Shown piece by piece: positions 15,458-24,714 of a stretch of DNA of 64,000 nucleotides (its first letter is position 1; each line of letters starts with the position of its first letter). The notes beneath the pieces were generated by a model, which was not told the origin of the DNA, ran no database searches, and saw nothing but the letters and a program-made list of their open reading frames with translations. Position numbers and translations under genes: made by a program. The DNA comes from Roseivirga sp. UBA6052 (GTDB lineage: Bacteria; Bacteroidota; Bacteroidia; Cytophagales; Cyclobacteriaceae): positions 186,001 through 250,000 of the forward strand of contig DIYO01000004.1 of assembly GCA_002427755.1 (NCBI GenBank), written 5' to 3'.

Positions 15458-17125
15458 CTATGCCGGCTCTCTCATACCTACCCAAGTAAATCTTTCATTT
15501 ACATAGTTAGGATTGGTAAATGATGCATTACCTGCTGGATTCCCTCCAGTCACATGGAAATCAGAAAATGCTGCATTCTGATTTACGTAAATACCGCCTA
15601 CTAGATTAAACGATACCGGTGTAGCAGCCAGCGACATTTCATCGGCTATAAACTCTTTCATTTCTGGATCTGTGGTATAAGCACCACAAGAAATTGCACC
15701 ATGCTTTTCAGCCATCTCTCTTGCTAAAGCAACTGACTCTTTGGTGTCTTTGGTTTTAATCAAGAAGGCAATTGGGCCAAACATCTCGCTTGCAAATTTA
15801 TCCTTATCGGCCGAGCTCACTTCAATGTAAGTAGGCGTTTGTGTTCTTGCGTTTTTGAAGTACTCAATTGACTGTTCAACATGTCTAGTCTCCAGCCAAA
15901 CCTTGCCACCTATGGCTTCTGCAGCATCATTAGTTCTATCCGCAGTTGCAGTGTTTTGGATGGTACCTGCCACAAATGGCCCTGCTTTTGGATTGTTAAT
16001 CAAACCATCGGTAAAAGCTGCCATCTTCTCTGCAATCTCATCGAATGAAATCACGCCATCAGGAGTCTTAACGCCACCCTCTGGGATAAAGAAGTTTTGC
16101 GGTGCAGTGCACATTTGGCCAGAATATAGCGCCACTGAAAATGTGATGTTCTGCAGTACTTTATCAATGTCTTTAACCGAATCCAAGATGATAGAATTCA
16201 CACCGGTTTTTTCTGTGAAAACCGCTTTAGGTAAAGATTCCAGATAAGACCCAAATTCAGAGTTTCCGGTAAAGTCAACCAATTTGACTTTTGGGTGCTC
16301 AGCCAATTCTTTAGCAATAGGGTTAGCTTTAGAATCAACCGCTAACTGACATACTTCAGGATCGAAACCTGCATCTCTCAATGCGTTTCTGATTTCCGCC
16401 ACCACAATAGCCATGGGTAATACTGCTCCCGGGTGAGGTTTTACAATCACAGAATTCCCAGTAATCAAGTTAGCATATACACCTGGTACAGAATTCCAAG
16501 TAGGGAAAGTTGAACATCCAATCACTAATCCGATACCTTTTGGTATGGCTCTCCATTCTTTATTGATTACCAAATTATATTTCCCCATGGGCTTATCCCA
16601 CACGGTTGATTCTGGGAATCTACCCAATTCTTCATATCCGGCAGCAATAGCCTCCAGAGCTCGATCAGCGGCATGTGGTCCAGAAGCTTGAAAAGCCATC
16701 ATATACCCTTGACCAGTAGTATGCATGGTAGCATAAGCATTCTCGAAGAAACGTTTTGAGAAACGGTCCAAAGAATCAATCAGAACCGCTGCTCTATCGT
16801 CTTTAGAAACCTTTCTCCAACTATGGAACGACTGCTCTGCCCTTTCTAAAAGTGTGTCGTTTGACATTTGAGGATACTTAGGACCGACAGGCTCAATAAA
16901 GTATGGAGAATCTTCTTCTCCAATCCAGTTCATCTCACCCTCTTGCTTCAGCTCTTCAAAATTTCTTTTTCTAGAGGCAATGAATGCTTTTTTGCCGTCT
17001 TCATCGGCAGTTTCTCCATAGATCTTTGGTGATGGATGCTCCGGATATTGAGCATGAAACTTTCTTGAATGCAATGCTTCTATTGCTTTGTCTAAAATCT
17101 CTTTTTGTGCAGATGTTAATCCCAT
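15458..17125 (-). CDS. paaN: PaaN-family aldehyde dehydrogenase
   Basis: Predicted protein of 555 aa with the aldehyde dehydrogenase fold over its whole length, matching the PaaN form without a fused MaoC hydratase domain. NAD-binding blocks are IGLVIGCSTFPTWN and VDFTGNSEFG; the catalytic Cys is in SGQMCTAPQNFF at about residue 340. PaaN-type enzymes act in phenylacetate degradation on ring-opened CoA aldehydes. No other paa genes are present here, so the exact substrate is open. The upstream region carries two short inverted repeats that may be operators. Confidence 0.88.
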   Translation of the reverse strand: MGLTSAQKEILDKAIEALHSRKFHAQYPEHPSPKIYGETADEDGKKAFIASRKRNFEELKQEGEMNWIGEEDSPYFIEPVGPKYPQMSNDTLLERAEQSFHSWRKVSKDDRAAVLIDSLDRFSKRFFENAYATMHTTGQGYMMAFQASGPHAADRALEAIAAGYEELGRFPESTVWDKPMGKYNLVINKEWRAIPKGIGLVIGCSTFPTWNSVPGVYANLITGNSVIVKPHPGAVLPMAIVVAEIRNALRDAGFDPEVCQLAVDSKANPIAKELAEHPKVKLVDFTGNSEFGSYLESLPKAVFTEKTGVNSIILDSVKDIDKVLQNITFSVALYSGQMCTAPQNFFIPEGGVKTPDGVISFDEIAEKMAAFTDGLINNPKAGPFVAGTIQNTATADRTNDAAEAIGGKVWLETRHVEQSIEYFKNARTQTPTYIEVSSADKDKFASEMFGPIAFLIKTKDTKESVALAREMAEKHGAISCGAYTTDPEMKEFIADEMSLAATPVSFNLVGGIYVNQNAAFSDFHVTGGNPAGNASFTNPNYVNERFTWVGMREPA

Positions 17126-17127
17126 AG

Positions 17128-17137
17128 CAAACGTTTG
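17128..17137. promoter_or_regulatory. Short palindrome upstream of PaaN
   Basis: CAAACGTTTG is a perfect 10-nt palindrome 3 bp upstream of the PaaN start codon, in the PaaN / 198-aa gene divergent region. A regulator site is possible; short length makes chance likely too. Confidence 0.35.
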
Positions 17138-17181
17138 TTTGACACGAATTTAGACTAATCATTCAAAATTTAATAGAGAAA

Positions 17182-17197
17182 CCTAACGATTGTTAGG
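17182..17197. promoter_or_regulatory. Inverted repeat in the PaaN divergent promoter region
   Basis: CCTAAC-GATT-GTTAGG, perfect 6-nt arms with a 4-nt centre, midway between PaaN (minus) and the 198-aa gene (plus). The TAAC-N4-GTTA core resembles TetR-family operators for acyl-CoA or fatty-acid genes. No regulator gene adjoins it. Confidence 0.45.
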
Positions 17198-17245
17198 AAT
17201 GGTAAATATCGCTTATCTCAAGACAACTGTTAGATTAATCCGAGA

Positions 17246-17842
17246 ATGAATTACTATCTTCCTTTTGATTATTCAATGGCACAGTTAGTAGTAAACGCGC
17301 AAAAGAAAAAAGGTCTTGTTTTTCAAGAAATAAACTCCTCACAAGAAATAGTTTATGGCAAGAGTAAGGAAAGGCTTTTTTTTGGCAAAGATCAATATTG
17401 GATGGAAGATCCTCAAGGCCAAAGAATTGTTGAAATAAACCGAACAGCGAAATTTCCTAGTTCAAAGAGACCCTTAGGAAACGAAATCATTAAAAACACC
17501 AAATATGAGTTTTGGTGGAAAGAGAGCATATTCAAATCATCTTACCGTGTAAGCTCAGACCAGCAGGAGTTTTTTATTTACGATCATATCTTTCATAATA
17601 GATCAATCTGGAAAGAAAATAATCAAGTGGGGAAGATTGAAAAACAGCACATACCCGGATTCTACTATAAGGAAACAGTCCTGACTTTTGAAAATGATTT
17701 GGATAGTTTAGTAATGGCTGCTATATATTATTTTCTATATATAAAAGACACCTATAATTCAACCAGCTACAACGCAGGGCAATTAATTCCAGCCTATCAA
17801 GATATTTATAACCCGAATTGGGAACCATCTAACGGCTTTTGA
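17246..17842 (+). CDS. Unrecognised 198-aa protein, perhaps LURP-one/Tubby-like
   Basis: Predicted cytoplasmic protein of 198 aa, rich in aromatic residues and alternating strands. It ends with a hydrophobic helix (DSLVMAAIYYFLYIKDTYN, about residues 152-170). Repeated beta-strands followed by one buried C-terminal helix recall the LURP-one/phospholipid-scramblase fold, but I see no decisive motif. It is divergent from PaaN and ends 2 bp before the next gene's ATG, so the two are probably co-transcribed. Confidence 0.75.
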   Translation: MNYYLPFDYSMAQLVVNAQKKKGLVFQEINSSQEIVYGKSKERLFFGKDQYWMEDPQGQRIVEINRTAKFPSSKRPLGNEIIKNTKYEFWWKESIFKSSYRVSSDQQEFFIYDHIFHNRSIWKENNQVGKIEKQHIPGFYYKETVLTFENDLDSLVMAAIYYFLYIKDTYNSTSYNAGQLIPAYQDIYNPNWEPSNGF

Positions 17843-17844
17843 CT

Positions 17845-18606
17845 ATGAAAAACATTCTCTTAACAGCACTACTATTTATTTGCTTTTCATCCTTTGGCCA
17901 AGAAGCAAAAGACACCAAGATTATCGTTAGGACCAAGGCCAAAGACGCTAAGTTCATAGGCACTAGTATGGGTGGATCTCTAATACTCATAAGAGATGCT
18001 CAAACTGATGAAATACTGGCCAAAGGCCTTACCGAAGGAGGTACTGGTAACACAGACTTAATAATGAATACACCAATTGAACGCTATAATAATATCGGTG
18101 AAGGTGCTGCAAAGTTTGAGTTCACCATAAATATTGCCAAACCAAAACTCTTAACCATAGAAGCATACGCACCTGCGAACCAAAAAAACTCAAGCGTCTT
18201 TGCGCAAACTCAAGTTTGGCTTATTCCAGGTAAGGACATAGATGGTGATGGCATTATCCTAGAGATTCCAGGTTTTGTAATTGAAGGTCTTTATCCTCAA
18301 ACTCACCAAGGCTTCTCCATTGAAAATGACAAAGCCATTGAACTCAAAGCAAACATGGTGATGATGTGTGGATGTACCATTTCGGATGGTGGTTTGTGGG
18401 ATTCAAATGAAATAGAGGTTGAAGCTCTGATCTACGTGAATGGGGAATATTGGAAAACCATAGATATGTCTTTAAGCACTACCAATACTTTTACTGCGAA
18501 TCTCAACTTAGAGAAAACCGGAAGTCATGAAGTCATTATCACAGCTTATCATTCGAAATCGAAAAATACTGGAGCTAATCAAATCAACTTTAGAGTATCA
18601 AATTAA
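17845..18606 (+). CDS. Secreted protein of unknown function
   Basis: Predicted protein of 253 aa with a signal peptide ending FSSFGQEA (about residue 18) and a beta-rich mature part. It contains GKDIDGDGIILEIPGF, a DxDxDG calcium-loop-like segment near residue 133, and the paired Cys of MMCGCTISDGG near 172. The late part (VEALIYVNGEYWKTIDM...) looks like an immunoglobulin-like strand set. Family not recognised. It lies between the 198-aa gene and the ChaN-like gene, with 1-2 bp spacing on both sides. Confidence 0.82.
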   Translation: MKNILLTALLFICFSSFGQEAKDTKIIVRTKAKDAKFIGTSMGGSLILIRDAQTDEILAKGLTEGGTGNTDLIMNTPIERYNNIGEGAAKFEFTINIAKPKLLTIEAYAPANQKNSSVFAQTQVWLIPGKDIDGDGIILEIPGFVIEGLYPQTHQGFSIENDKAIELKANMVMMCGCTISDGGLWDSNEIEVEALIYVNGEYWKTIDMSLSTTNTFTANLNLEKTGSHEVIITAYHSKSKNTGANQINFRVSN

Positions 18607-18607
18607 A

Positions 18608-19465
18608 ATGAGAAAATCACTCACTATTCTATCTTGCCTTTTGCTGCTTTCAAGCATCACTATGGCTCAAAACAATGGAGCCTACGCAATCTATAATGGC
18701 AAGGGCAAGAAAACGAGCTATAAGAAGATGATGAAGGCCCTAGCCAATCAACAACTCATCTTTTTTGGTGAACTCCATAATAATCCCATCTCGCATTGGC
18801 TTCAGTATGAAGTCACTACCGAACTTGGTAAAGCAAAGAAGCTCACCCTAGGAGCAGAGATGATCGAAGCTGATAACCAAGATGAATTAGATGATTACCT
18901 GAAGGGTAAAATTGATCAGAAAGGTTTAGACACTCTAGCTAGACTGTGGAATAATCATAAGACAGATTATAAACCACTGGTAGACTATGCTCGCGATAAT
19001 GATTTGAATTTTATTGCCACAAATATTCCGCGTAGGTATGCGAGCATGGTTAATAAACAGGGTTTAGAAGTTCTTAATTCACTAACTAATAAGGAAAAAA
19101 GCTGGATTGCCCCTCTCCCTTTTCCTTATGATGCGAATCTTCCTCGCTACCAAAATATACTTGAGATGATGGGAGATCATGGCTCACCTAGACTCGTTAT
19201 GGCCCAAGCTTCTAAAGATGCGACAATGGCACATTTCATCGCTCGGCGTATTGAAGAAAATGGTATGTTCATCCATTACAACGGGGCCTATCACTCCGAT
19301 TATCATGAAGGTATTCTATGGTACATAAATCAATACAAACCAGGCTTATCAATTCTTACCATATCAACTGTTCAACAAGCGGACATCACAAAACTAGATT
19401 CAGAATACTTGGGTCAAGCCGATTTTATCATTTGTGTGGACGAAGACATGACAAAGACATATTGA
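18608..19465 (+). CDS. ChaN-family haem/iron-regulated lipoprotein-like protein
   Basis: Predicted protein of 285 aa with a signal peptide (SLTILSCLLLLSSITMAQ). The ChaN/Tiki-superfamily hallmarks are FFGELHNNPISHWLQ near residue 54, GAEMIEADNQ, ATNIPRRYASMV and the late FIHYNGAYHSDYHEG. ChaN proteins bind haem or act in iron uptake, and the wider superfamily includes erythromycin esterase-like and TraB/Tiki proteases. Length is typical. The start at 18608 follows the preceding stop by 1 bp and matches the signal peptide. Confidence 0.88.
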   Translation: MRKSLTILSCLLLLSSITMAQNNGAYAIYNGKGKKTSYKKMMKALANQQLIFFGELHNNPISHWLQYEVTTELGKAKKLTLGAEMIEADNQDELDDYLKGKIDQKGLDTLARLWNNHKTDYKPLVDYARDNDLNFIATNIPRRYASMVNKQGLEVLNSLTNKEKSWIAPLPFPYDANLPRYQNILEMMGDHGSPRLVMAQASKDATMAHFIARRIEENGMFIHYNGAYHSDYHEGILWYINQYKPGLSILTISTVQQADITKLDSEYLGQADFIICVDEDMTKTY

Positions 19466-19570
19466 CTTTGATTTTATATTTAGGTCAAAGTATAGAGAAA
19501 ATATTCTTTCCATACACTAACCTTTTTCCATTTTGAGAGTATACTTTCGTGCCGCAATAGTAATACTATC

Positions 19571-20602
19571 ATGAGCGAAAAGAACACAAGTAACTCGTTA
19601 CTTCTTTTCTTGGTTGTACCTCTAGTCTTCTTCCTGTTGAAGGAGCTATCATTCATTTTTGTGCCATTAATCTCTGCGATGTTCATATCGCTGATATTCT
19701 TTCCATTAGTGCGCTGGTTAAAATCTAAAAGTTCTCCAAAAGCTGTGAATATGATCATAGTGATCATTCTGATAGCCGGAGGCATCAAGATTTTTGGTGA
19801 ATTGATACAGCTATCTAGCAGAGAGATTCTCTCGCAAGACAACAAATATTTCGAAGAGGCAGGTGCCAAAATCAAAATACTAATCGGTAATCTTGAAGCA
19901 TTTTTTGGTGTGAGTTTTTTACAAGGAGAAAACCTTGTTTCCTCAATTGTCAATAAGGAAAACATCTCTAAAAACCTCGTCCCGACTTTCGGCTTTGTCT
20001 CCAATGCACTCAGCATGACGCTCACCATGGCGTTCTTCATCATTCTACTCTTGGCGGATTCTTTCGATACTCAAAAGCTACTAAAAGCTACCATTTTCAA
20101 GAGAGATTTCACCTCTGCGAAAATTCTAATGAAGGTAGAAAAAGACTTAGCTCGTTTTATTGTAGTTAAAATACTGATTAGTGCCGGAACAGGAATAGGT
20201 ATAGGGCTAGCCTGTTATTTGTTCGGTGTCTCTTTCCCTATTTTCTGGGGTGTATTTGCCTTTGCTATCAACTTCCTTCAAATGATAGGATCTGTAATCT
20301 GTGTAGCTGTAGTAACGCTATTTGCTTTTGTAGACCTAGAGATGTCTCAACTACTAGTTTTCGGACTAGTTTGTACAGGAATCCAAGGTTTATTTGGAGG
20401 AGTACTAGAACCTGTGTTTATGGGAAAAACCTTTTCCATAAATGTGGTCTCAATCCTCATTATGTTAATGCTTTGGGGTTACATATGGGGAATACCAGGA
20501 CTAATCATGACAATCCCCATTACGGTATTCTTGAAAATTGTATTGGAACAATTTCCTAAAACCAGAATTATAAGTGATCTCTTATCAGTTAAATCAGATT
20601 AG
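19571..20602 (+). CDS. AI-2E family transporter (PerM/YdiK-like)
   Basis: Predicted integral membrane protein of 343 aa with two N-terminal helices, an amphipathic central domain (about residues 90-150), and five to six C-terminal helices. The block FAINFLQMIGSVI and the GGVLEPVFMGK motif near residue 278 are diagnostic of the family. Despite its name the family contains sodium/proton antiporters and permeases with diverse roles. Its stop interlocks with that of the next convergent gene in TTAG at 20599-20602. Confidence 0.92.
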   Translation: MSEKNTSNSLLLFLVVPLVFFLLKELSFIFVPLISAMFISLIFFPLVRWLKSKSSPKAVNMIIVIILIAGGIKIFGELIQLSSREILSQDNKYFEEAGAKIKILIGNLEAFFGVSFLQGENLVSSIVNKENISKNLVPTFGFVSNALSMTLTMAFFIILLLADSFDTQKLLKATIFKRDFTSAKILMKVEKDLARFIVVKILISAGTGIGIGLACYLFGVSFPIFWGVFAFAINFLQMIGSVICVAVVTLFAFVDLEMSQLLVFGLVCTGIQGLFGGVLEPVFMGKTFSINVVSILIMLMLWGYIWGIPGLIMTIPITVFLKIVLEQFPKTRIISDLLSVKSD

Positions 20603-21036
20603 AACCAACCTGCTCCAGGAATTCTAAAAGGCCAAGGAATTCCTGCCAATATTAGAATCAATCCTATCAGATAGAATGTCGCCACAAGGCTGAATTTCTT
20701 GGTATCAACTGTAGCTCTTTTAGATTTTGAATAACCTATAGTAATCAAGGCAATAGCCAGAATCATTGTTACCAAGTGCTCAACAGCATAAAATCTCAAA
20801 ACCGTTTCTTTCATAAATCCTTCTGTGAAAGAAACTTTTGGGCTAATGAAATAAAGAACTAAACCAATCAATAACTGAATGTGAGTGAAAATCATGGCGA
20901 ACAAGGTGATTTTTTTATCCTTATCTGTCCAAGTTCCATTTTTCTTTTTTGAAAATGCGTTGAAGATTGCTGCTAAAAGAAGCACTAAAACAACCCATCT
21001 TAATCCTGAATGTGCGTAAAGAAGTCCGTTATACAT
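20599..21036 (-). CDS. Four-helix membrane protein, cytochrome b-like
   Basis: Predicted protein of 145 aa with four hydrophobic helices. Conserved features are YAHSGLRWVVLVLLL, MIFTHIQLLIGLVLYF and VEHLVTMILAIALI, each with a His that could ligate haem, and a C-terminal PWPFRIPGAGWF. Such proteins are often labelled cytochrome b-like in Bacteroidota, but haem binding is inferred. The start at 21036 begins the first helix domain. Confidence 0.85.
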   Translation of the reverse strand: MYNGLLYAHSGLRWVVLVLLLAAIFNAFSKKKNGTWTDKDKKITLFAMIFTHIQLLIGLVLYFISPKVSFTEGFMKETVLRFYAVEHLVTMILAIALITIGYSKSKRATVDTKKFSLVATFYLIGLILILAGIPWPFRIPGAGWF

Positions 21037-21122
21037 AGCCTTAAAATTTGCGTCACAAATAAAGCACACAAAATTGAGAATTGTTTGAATAGTTTAAGTT
21101 TGAATATCAATTAAGTGAAGTT

Positions 21123-22160
21123 ATGAAGGCCGCATACTACTCCCAATTCAAAGGTGATATAAAGATTGAAACGCTTCCCGACCCGACACCAAGCAAAGAT
21201 GCAGTGGTGCTGAAGGTTGAGGCAACCGGTTTGTGCAGATCTGATTGGCACGGGTGGATGGGTCATGATACGGATATAGAACTACCCCATGTACCCGGTC
21301 ACGAATTGGCTGGAACTATTGTTGAGGTAGGGTCGGATATAAAGCAGTTCAAAAAAGGAGATCGCGTAACTGTTCCTTTTGTAGGAGGCTGCGGTAAATG
21401 CGAAGAGTGCGAATCGGGAAATCATCAAGTTTGCAATCATCAGTTTCAGCCAGGTTTCACGCATTGGGGCAGCTTTGCTGAGTATGTTGAAATTAAATAC
21501 GCAGATATCAATCTTGTGAAGTTGCCCGAAGAAATGTCATTTGATACTGCCGCTAGCTTAGGTTGTCGATTCATTACTTCTTATCGAGCAGTTGTTCACC
21601 AAGGCGTTGTAAAGCCAGAGAACTGGGTGGCAGTCTATGGATGCGGAGGGGTGGGCCTTTCTGCTATTATGATCGCCAAAGCGAATGGCGCCAAAGTAAT
21701 AGGTGTAGATATATGTAATCATGCATTAAATCTGGCAAAGACAATTGGTGCTGATTATACCCTCAATAGCAAACTGGAAGATCCTGTAGAAGGCATTCGA
21801 GAAATCACCAAAGGAGGAACACATATTTCCATTGATGCTTTGGGTAATAAAAACACTTGCTACCAGTCCATCGCTTCATTAAGAAAAAGAGGAAAGCACA
21901 TTCAAGTAGGACTTATGGCAGGAGAAGATTTCGATCCATCTATTCCTATGCATTTGGTTGTAGCCAATGAATTAGAAATTCTTGGAAGCCACGGCATGCA
22001 AGCACATGCTTATCCTGAAATGCTAAATCTAATCGGGAAAGGAATTCTAAAACCTGAATTAATGATTAAAGAACGTTTAACACTAGAAGATGCTTGCCTG
22101 AAACTTCCTAGAATGAATGGGTTTGAGACCTCAGGTGTAACTTTAATAACAAGTTTCTAA
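21123..22160 (+). CDS. Zinc-dependent alcohol dehydrogenase family protein
   Basis: Predicted protein of 345 aa of the medium-chain dehydrogenase family. The catalytic zinc Cys is in GLCRSDWHGW, followed by GHELAGTIVEVG. The structural zinc lobe is GCGKCEECESGNHQVC (four Cys, about residues 96-111). The NAD-binding Rossmann motif is YGCGGVGLSAI near residue 175. It oxidises alcohols or related substrates; specificity is not evident. Its stop interlocks with the DsrE-like gene in CTAA at 22157-22160. Confidence 0.94.
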   Translation: MKAAYYSQFKGDIKIETLPDPTPSKDAVVLKVEATGLCRSDWHGWMGHDTDIELPHVPGHELAGTIVEVGSDIKQFKKGDRVTVPFVGGCGKCEECESGNHQVCNHQFQPGFTHWGSFAEYVEIKYADINLVKLPEEMSFDTAASLGCRFITSYRAVVHQGVVKPENWVAVYGCGGVGLSAIMIAKANGAKVIGVDICNHALNLAKTIGADYTLNSKLEDPVEGIREITKGGTHISIDALGNKNTCYQSIASLRKRGKHIQVGLMAGEDFDPSIPMHLVVANELEILGSHGMQAHAYPEMLNLIGKGILKPELMIKERLTLEDACLKLPRMNGFETSGVTLITSF

Positions 22161-22699
22161 AACTTTAAAGCTGCGTACCCCTTCAACTGATAAGTCGTCA
22201 TCGTAGTAAGCATCGATGTGGCTGGTATCACTTCTTCAGTGATCATATCAGGTGTGAGATCTCTACCAATCATAGATTGAGAACAAACAAAAATCTTTAC
22301 GCCCGCATTTCTCAATTCTCGGAAAAGAGGCACATGTGGATTATCGACCCCATACTTTTTATTATACTCTTCATCGCTTAAGATAGACCATACCGCACCT
22401 CCATGAATAGCAAGCACAACGTTCAATTTGTCTTTTGATGCTCCACCCATTACGTGGAGATTCATTAAACGTGCAACGTTAATGAGAGAGTAAAATGGTT
22501 TGGTCTTGTCATTCGCTCCAGAAGCGACATCAATCACTACATTATACGCTTGATCCGGATCCGGCTTTTCTACTACCCAATCTGCATGAAATACACCTCC
22601 ATAACTCGGTATTACAGGGTTCTGAGCTTCTTGAGCATAAGTGAATTGAAAAATACCGAAGCACACAAGAAGTAGTAAAATTGATAATAGTTTTTTCAT
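22157..22699 (-). CDS. Secreted DsrE/DsrF-like family protein
   Basis: Predicted protein of 180 aa with a signal peptide (LLLVCFGIFQFTYAQEA). The mature part has the DsrE fold: the strand YNVVIDVASG, an NVARLMNLH helix, KLNVVLAIHGGAV, and GVKIFVCSQSMIGR with the conserved Cys of the sulfur-carrier family. Exported DsrE-like proteins are common and may act in sulfur or redox chemistry; their substrate is unknown. The start at 22699 fits the signal peptide. Confidence 0.88.
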   Translation of the reverse strand: MKKLLSILLLLVCFGIFQFTYAQEAQNPVIPSYGGVFHADWVVEKPDPDQAYNVVIDVASGANDKTKPFYSLINVARLMNLHVMGGASKDKLNVVLAIHGGAVWSILSDEEYNKKYGVDNPHVPLFRELRNAGVKIFVCSQSMIGRDLTPDMITEEVIPATSMLTTMTTYQLKGYAALKF

Positions 22700-22702
22700 G
22701 GT

Positions 22703-22714
22703 ATAGATATCTAT
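22703..22714. repeat. Perfect 12-nt palindrome upstream of the DsrE-like gene
   Basis: ATAGATATCTAT lies 3 bp before the DsrE-like start codon in the 179-bp divergent region shared with the glycogen synthase gene. It could be an operator or chance in AT-rich DNA. Nothing else notable was seen in that region. Confidence 0.35.
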
Positions 22715-22878
22715 GTAGTGAGTTTTTGATCGTATCTCGAAACTAAGTAATTCAATGAGAAGCGTGATCAACTTTTTGATGAAAAGCAAAAGTGCTCTAA
22801 AATGTGAGACTGGCTGATAAAAATCATGAGTTAAGAATGAATCGCTGGATACCTTACCATTAAGTAAACTGTATTGGA

Positions 22879-24675
22879 ATGTCTGTAAACACAACCCTCT
22901 ACCAAGAGAATCTATTGGTAGAAACATCTTGGGAAGTTTGTAATCAATTAGGTGGTATTTACACTGTAATTAGGTCAAAACTTCCCGCCACAAAGAAAAA
23001 GTGGGGAGAGAATTATTGCTTGTTAGGCCCTATAATGAGCGACTCGCTGGATGTTGAATTTGAACCATCTGACAATTACAATTCAAGCATAGGCGAAACT
23101 GTAATGGCCATGAGGGATATGGGATATGAAGTGCTTTACGGCACTTGGCTCGTTTCGGGTAGACCTAAAGTAGTTTTACTCAATCCTGATAATGTATTCA
23201 ACAGACTCGATTCAATCAAGAACAGACATCACGACAATTATAATGTACCGGCTGGCAAGGATGATTCACTCTATGATGTAGCCATGCAATGGTGCGATTT
23301 AGTGTTTACCTTTTTCAAAATACTATCGGAAAAAGAAAAGACGAAAAAGGTCATTTTCCATGGGCATGAATGGATGGTTTGTCCTGCTATACTGGATTGT
23401 GCGCATAACAACCTGAATGTCAAAACAGTCTTCACAACACATGCTACGAGATTAGGGAGAGTACTTGCCGTGAATATGCCAGGATTCTATGATCGATTGA
23501 ATGAAATAGATGATGAAGCAGAATCGAGAAAGTACGGTTTACCTGGAATACACAAGCTAGAAAAAGAGGGCGCTAGAGCGGCAGATGTATTCACCACTGT
23601 AAGTCAAATTACGGCAGAAGAGTGTACTGCATTGTTGGGGACTAAACCACATCAAGTCACGCCAAATGGCCTCAATATTGAGCGCTTCAATTCACATTAC
23701 ACAGTCCATCTTCAACATGACACCTACAGGATGAAGATCGATGATTTCGTTGTTGGTCATTTCTTCAACTCGTTTCCATTCGACCTGAATAAGACATTAT
23801 ACTTCTTCACAAGTGGTAGATATGAACATGAGAATAAGGGATTCGATTTGATCATTAAAGCATTGGCTGAATTGAACCAATACATGATCAAAGAAAAAAT
23901 AGACATGACAATCGTGATGTTCTTTATCACCAAAGCCGATGTCTATTCGATTAACCCTGACGTACTACATTCCAAAGCACTCCTAGAAGAGATACATAAA
24001 ACTTGTGGTGCAATTGAAAGAGATGTGGCATCAAATCTATTTATTGAAGCTGCCTCAAGTACTGACGACTATGTGCTGCCTAATCTTAACAATTTTGTTA
24101 GCGATTATTGGAAGTTGAGATATAGGAGAGCCTTACATTCATGGAAGACTGACAGGTGGCCATATATAGTTACTCATAATTTGGTCAACGATATTGACGA
24201 CCCAATTCTCAATGACTTAAGAAAACACAAACTCTTCAATAGCCCAATCGACAAGGTTAAAGTAGTTTATCACCCTGAATTCATTTCAGCTACAAATCCG
24301 CTATTCGGTCTTGAATATTCAGAATTCGTAAGAGGCTGTGACTTAGGCGTATTCCCAAGCTATTACGAACCATGGGGCTATACTCCGCTAGAATGTATTG
24401 CAAGAGGAGTACCTGCGATAACAAGTGACCTTTCAGGCTTTGGTTCTTATACGGCCGACATCAGTGATGATCCGGATAACACCGGAGTTTTCTTACTGAA
24501 AAGGCAAGGAAGACCTGAGCATGATGCCGTTGTAGATTTGGCAAAAATGATGTTACACTACTCAAAAACGAGTCAGAATCATAGGTCAATTCAAAGGAAT
24601 AGACTAGAAGAATTCTCTCAAAATTACGACTGGTCCAAACTGAGCTATGCTTATGACATTGCCTTTTCTAAATAG
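22879..24675 (+). CDS. Family GT3 glycogen synthase
   Basis: Predicted protein of 598 aa resembling the eukaryote-type GT3 glycogen synthase rather than bacterial GlgA. Motifs are ETSWEVCNQLGGIYTVIRSK at the N-terminus, HGHEWM, TTHATRLGR, YEHENKGFDL, and the C-terminal donor-site block FPSYYEPWGYTPLECIARG. GT3 enzymes elongate alpha-1,4-glucan from UDP-glucose. In Bacteroidota this form commonly serves glycogen storage. No branching enzyme or phosphorylase is nearby. Confidence 0.93.
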   Translation: MSVNTTLYQENLLVETSWEVCNQLGGIYTVIRSKLPATKKKWGENYCLLGPIMSDSLDVEFEPSDNYNSSIGETVMAMRDMGYEVLYGTWLVSGRPKVVLLNPDNVFNRLDSIKNRHHDNYNVPAGKDDSLYDVAMQWCDLVFTFFKILSEKEKTKKVIFHGHEWMVCPAILDCAHNNLNVKTVFTTHATRLGRVLAVNMPGFYDRLNEIDDEAESRKYGLPGIHKLEKEGARAADVFTTVSQITAEECTALLGTKPHQVTPNGLNIERFNSHYTVHLQHDTYRMKIDDFVVGHFFNSFPFDLNKTLYFFTSGRYEHENKGFDLIIKALAELNQYMIKEKIDMTIVMFFITKADVYSINPDVLHSKALLEEIHKTCGAIERDVASNLFIEAASSTDDYVLPNLNNFVSDYWKLRYRRALHSWKTDRWPYIVTHNLVNDIDDPILNDLRKHKLFNSPIDKVKVVYHPEFISATNPLFGLEYSEFVRGCDLGVFPSYYEPWGYTPLECIARGVPAITSDLSGFGSYTADISDDPDNTGVFLLKRQGRPEHDAVVDLAKMMLHYSKTSQNHRSIQRNRLEEFSQNYDWSKLSYAYDIAFSK

Positions 24676-24679
24676 CTTC

Positions 24680-24711
24680 TTGTAATTATATACCATTTGG
24701 TATATTTTTGC
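24680..24711 (+). promoter_or_regulatory. Bacteroidota-type promoter of the TetR gene
   Basis: TTG at 24680-24682, a 20-nt spacer, then TATTTTTGC at 24703-24711, which fits TAnnTTTGY exactly. It ends 3 bp before the ATG at 24715, so the transcript would have a very short leader or none. The spacer contains a perfect inverted repeat. Confidence 0.7.
24688..24705. promoter_or_regulatory. TetR-type operator overlapping its own promoter
   Basis: ATATACCA-TT-TGGTATAT, perfect 8-nt arms with a 2-nt centre. It lies between the two promoter hexamers of the TetR gene and overlaps the -7 element. Occupancy would block RNA polymerase, which predicts autorepression. Confidence 0.75.
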
Positions 24712-24714
24712 ATT

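Noticed and set aside
19480..20043. 187-codon minus-strand frame opposite the AI-2E-type transporter
   Set aside because: The plus-strand gene has clear helices and family motifs; the antisense frame has none.
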